The notes beneath the pieces were generated by a model. It saw only the letters and a list, made by a program, of their open reading frames with translations, made no database searches and was not told the origin of the DNA. From assembly GCF_017812015.1 (NCBI RefSeq), contig NZ_JADQTN010000001.1, positions 2,024,501 through 2,088,500 on the forward strand: a stretch of 64,000 bases of DNA, in the 5' to 3' direction. The first letter of the stretch is position 1. Each line of letters opens with the position of its first letter. Shown here in pieces: positions 62,682 through 64,000 of the stretch. The position numbers were made by a program, and so were the translations under genes. Source of the DNA: Pontixanthobacter sp. CEM42. GTDB taxonomy: Bacteria; Pseudomonadota; Alphaproteobacteria; Sphingomonadales; Sphingomonadaceae.

Positions 62682-64000
62682 ATGGCACGCAAATTTTTCG
62701 GTACTGACGGCATTCGCGGACGCACCAATACGGGTGTGATGACGGCGGAGATCGCCATGCGCGTGGGACAGGCTGCGGGCCGTCATTTCATGCGGGGCGA
62801 CCACCGGCACCGGGTGGTGATCGGCAAGGACACACGTCTGTCCGGCTATATGATGGAAAGCGCGCTTGTGGCCGGATTTACCAGCGTCGGCATGGATGTG
62901 ATTATGACCGGCCCGCTACCAACGCCCGCGATTGCGTTGCTGACCAGAGAAATGCGCGCCGATATGGGCGTGATGATTTCTGCGAGCCACAATCTCTACG
63001 AAGATAACGGCATCAAGCTGTTCGGGCCTGACGGTTTTAAGCTGTCAGACGAAGACGAGCTAGCCATTGAAGCTGCGATTATGGGTGAGCAAGAACTTGC
63101 CCCTGCCCCGCGGATCGGCCGCGCGCGCCGTATCGACGATGCGCAGGGCCGTTACATTCACGCTGTCAAACAATCCGTCTCTGACGAAACCCGCTTCGAC
63201 GATTTGAAGGTCGTGGTCGATTGCGCAAATGGCGCAGCCTATCAGGTAGCGCCATCGGCGATCTGGGAACTGGGCGCGGAAGTGATCGCAATCGGCGTCA
63301 ATCCAAACGGCACCAATATCAATGACGGCGTCGGCTCGACATCGCTTGATGCTCTCAAAGCCAAGGTCGTCGAAGAAGGTGCCGACATCGGGATCGCGCT
63401 GGATGGCGATGCAGACCGGCTAATTGTTGTCGACGAAAAGGGCCAAACTGTCGACGGCGACCAGCTGATGGCGCTGATCGCGACACGTATGGCGGAAAAG
63501 GGCGAACTGACCGGCGGCGGTTTGGTCGCAACGGTAATGTCAAACCTCGGCCTTGAACGCTATATGGAATCGCAGGGTTTGAAGCTGGAACGCGCCAAGG
63601 TGGGCGACCGCCATGTGCTGGAGAAGATGCGTGAAGGCGGGTTCAATGTCGGCGGCGAGCAATCGGGCCACGTAATCTTGCTCGATTATGCAACGACCGG
63701 TGATGGAACAACGGCTGCGCTGCGCATCTTGGCCAGTCTGGTCCGCTCGGGCAAGAAAGCCAGCGAGCTGATGCATTTGTTCGATCCTGTGCCGCAATTA
63801 CTCAAGAACGTCCGCTACGAAGGCGGCGCGCCGCTGGAAAACGAGACCGTCAAAGCAGTGATCGTCGAAGCAGAGGCAGAACTAGAAGGCACTGGTCGTC
63901 TGGTCATCCGTCCATCGGGCACAGAGCCCGTCATCCGTGTTATGGCGGAGGGCGATGACGAGGCTCAAGTCGTGCGGGTAGTGGACCGTATTTGTGACGC
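62682..64000 (+). CDS. glmM: Phosphoglucosamine mutase (3' end cut by the window)
   Basis: The frame from ATG 62682 is open to the last base and encodes at least 439 residues. It has the active-site phosphoserine in MISASHN, the metal-binding DGDADRL and the substrate-binding NVGGEQSGH. The enzyme converts glucosamine-6-P to glucosamine-1-P for cell-wall and LPS precursors. Usual family length is about 445, so only a few residues and the stop are missing. Confidence 0.96.
   Translation, partial: MARKFFGTDGIRGRTNTGVMTAEIAMRVGQAAGRHFMRGDHRHRVVIGKDTRLSGYMMESALVAGFTSVGMDVIMTGPLPTPAIALLTREMRADMGVMISASHNLYEDNGIKLFGPDGFKLSDEDELAIEAAIMGEQELAPAPRIGRARRIDDAQGRYIHAVKQSVSDETRFDDLKVVVDCANGAAYQVAPSAIWELGAEVIAIGVNPNGTNINDGVGSTSLDALKAKVVEEGADIGIALDGDADRLIVVDEKGQTVDGDQLMALIATRMAEKGELTGGGLVATVMSNLGLERYMESQGLKLERAKVGDRHVLEKMREGGFNVGGEQSGHVILLDYATTGDGTTAALRILASLVRSGKKASELMHLFDPVPQLLKNVRYEGGAPLENETVKAVIVEAEAELEGTGRLVIRPSGTEPVIRVMAEGDDEAQVVRVVDRICD

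Noticed and set aside
1-64000. CRISPR arrays, insertion sequences, integrases or prophage genes
   Set aside because: I saw no regularly spaced direct repeats and no transposase, integrase or phage structural proteins; the tRNA genes at 40648-40865 have no adjacent integrase or direct-repeat att site.

Overview
The window reads as chromosomal DNA of an alphaproteobacterium, most likely of the order Sphingomonadales (Erythrobacter or Sphingomonas relatives). The evidence is gene content: an intact alphaproteobacterial general stress response locus (phyR, HWE-type kinase, nepR, ecfG) with two matching EcfG promoters, a methionine synthase split into two ORFs behind an ArsR-methyltransferase fusion, a two-subunit glycine dehydrogenase behind a tandem glycine riboswitch, a class I PHA synthase, and a moderately high G+C composition. 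I see no phage, transposase, CRISPR array or plasmid functions.

Layout. 1-168: end of a 3-hydroxyisobutyrate dehydrogenase gene. 155-1855 (minus): an Nmad3-type protein and a membrane-anchored TPR protein. 1983-9231 (plus): a five-gene run encoding an FAD/NAD(P) oxidoreductase fused to two cyclic-nucleotide-binding domains and four Fe-S cluster motifs, a predicted di-heme b-type membrane cytochrome, an FHA-TM-decaheme cytochrome, a calcineurin-like phosphodiesterase and an NRAMP-like permease. 9270-21892 (minus, convergent with it): a CHASE2 nucleotide cyclase, an exported protein, a pentaheme cytochrome, a lipoprotein with two HbpS/GlcG-like domains, an outer-membrane beta-barrel, a 1355-residue decaheme/LVIVD-repeat protein and a small membrane protein. 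Together these form one locus of about 20 kb with 25 c-heme motifs and a parts list for making, breaking and sensing a cyclic nucleotide. It is the most unusual part of the window and looks like a cAMP-controlled electron route from cytoplasmic NAD(P)H to the outer membrane. The route and its terminal acceptor are inference.

21950-32453 (minus) is one-carbon metabolism: ArsR-methyltransferase regulator, metF, metH in two parts, then the glycine riboswitch and gcvT-gcvH-gcvPA-gcvPB. Serine/glycine carbon feeds methylene-THF, which MetF and MetH turn into methionine. 32554-35954 has an aldo/keto reductase, a LacI-type regulator and proA. 36026-40640 is a small surface-glycan group (GT4 transferase, nucleotidyltransferase-like protein, CDP-glycerol-transferase-like protein, flippase). 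Two tRNA genes (Thr-CGT, Cys-GCA) follow.

40982-46428 contains acyl-CoA enzymes, a lone winged-helix protein, radC, a three-gene set led by a membrane-anchored HTH regulator, and an AlaC-like aminotransferase. 46564-49439 is PHA storage: phaC and a histone-H1-like phasin whose promoter is flanked by two TGCA-centred operator-like sites. Then clpS, lptF, lptG and a GNAT enzyme, a desaturase/acyltransferase divergent pair, and the stress response locus at 55787-59302. The window ends with an AI-2E family exporter, Fe-type superoxide dismutase, a dicarboxylate/amino acid symporter and glmM, which is cut by the window edge about six codons before its expected end.
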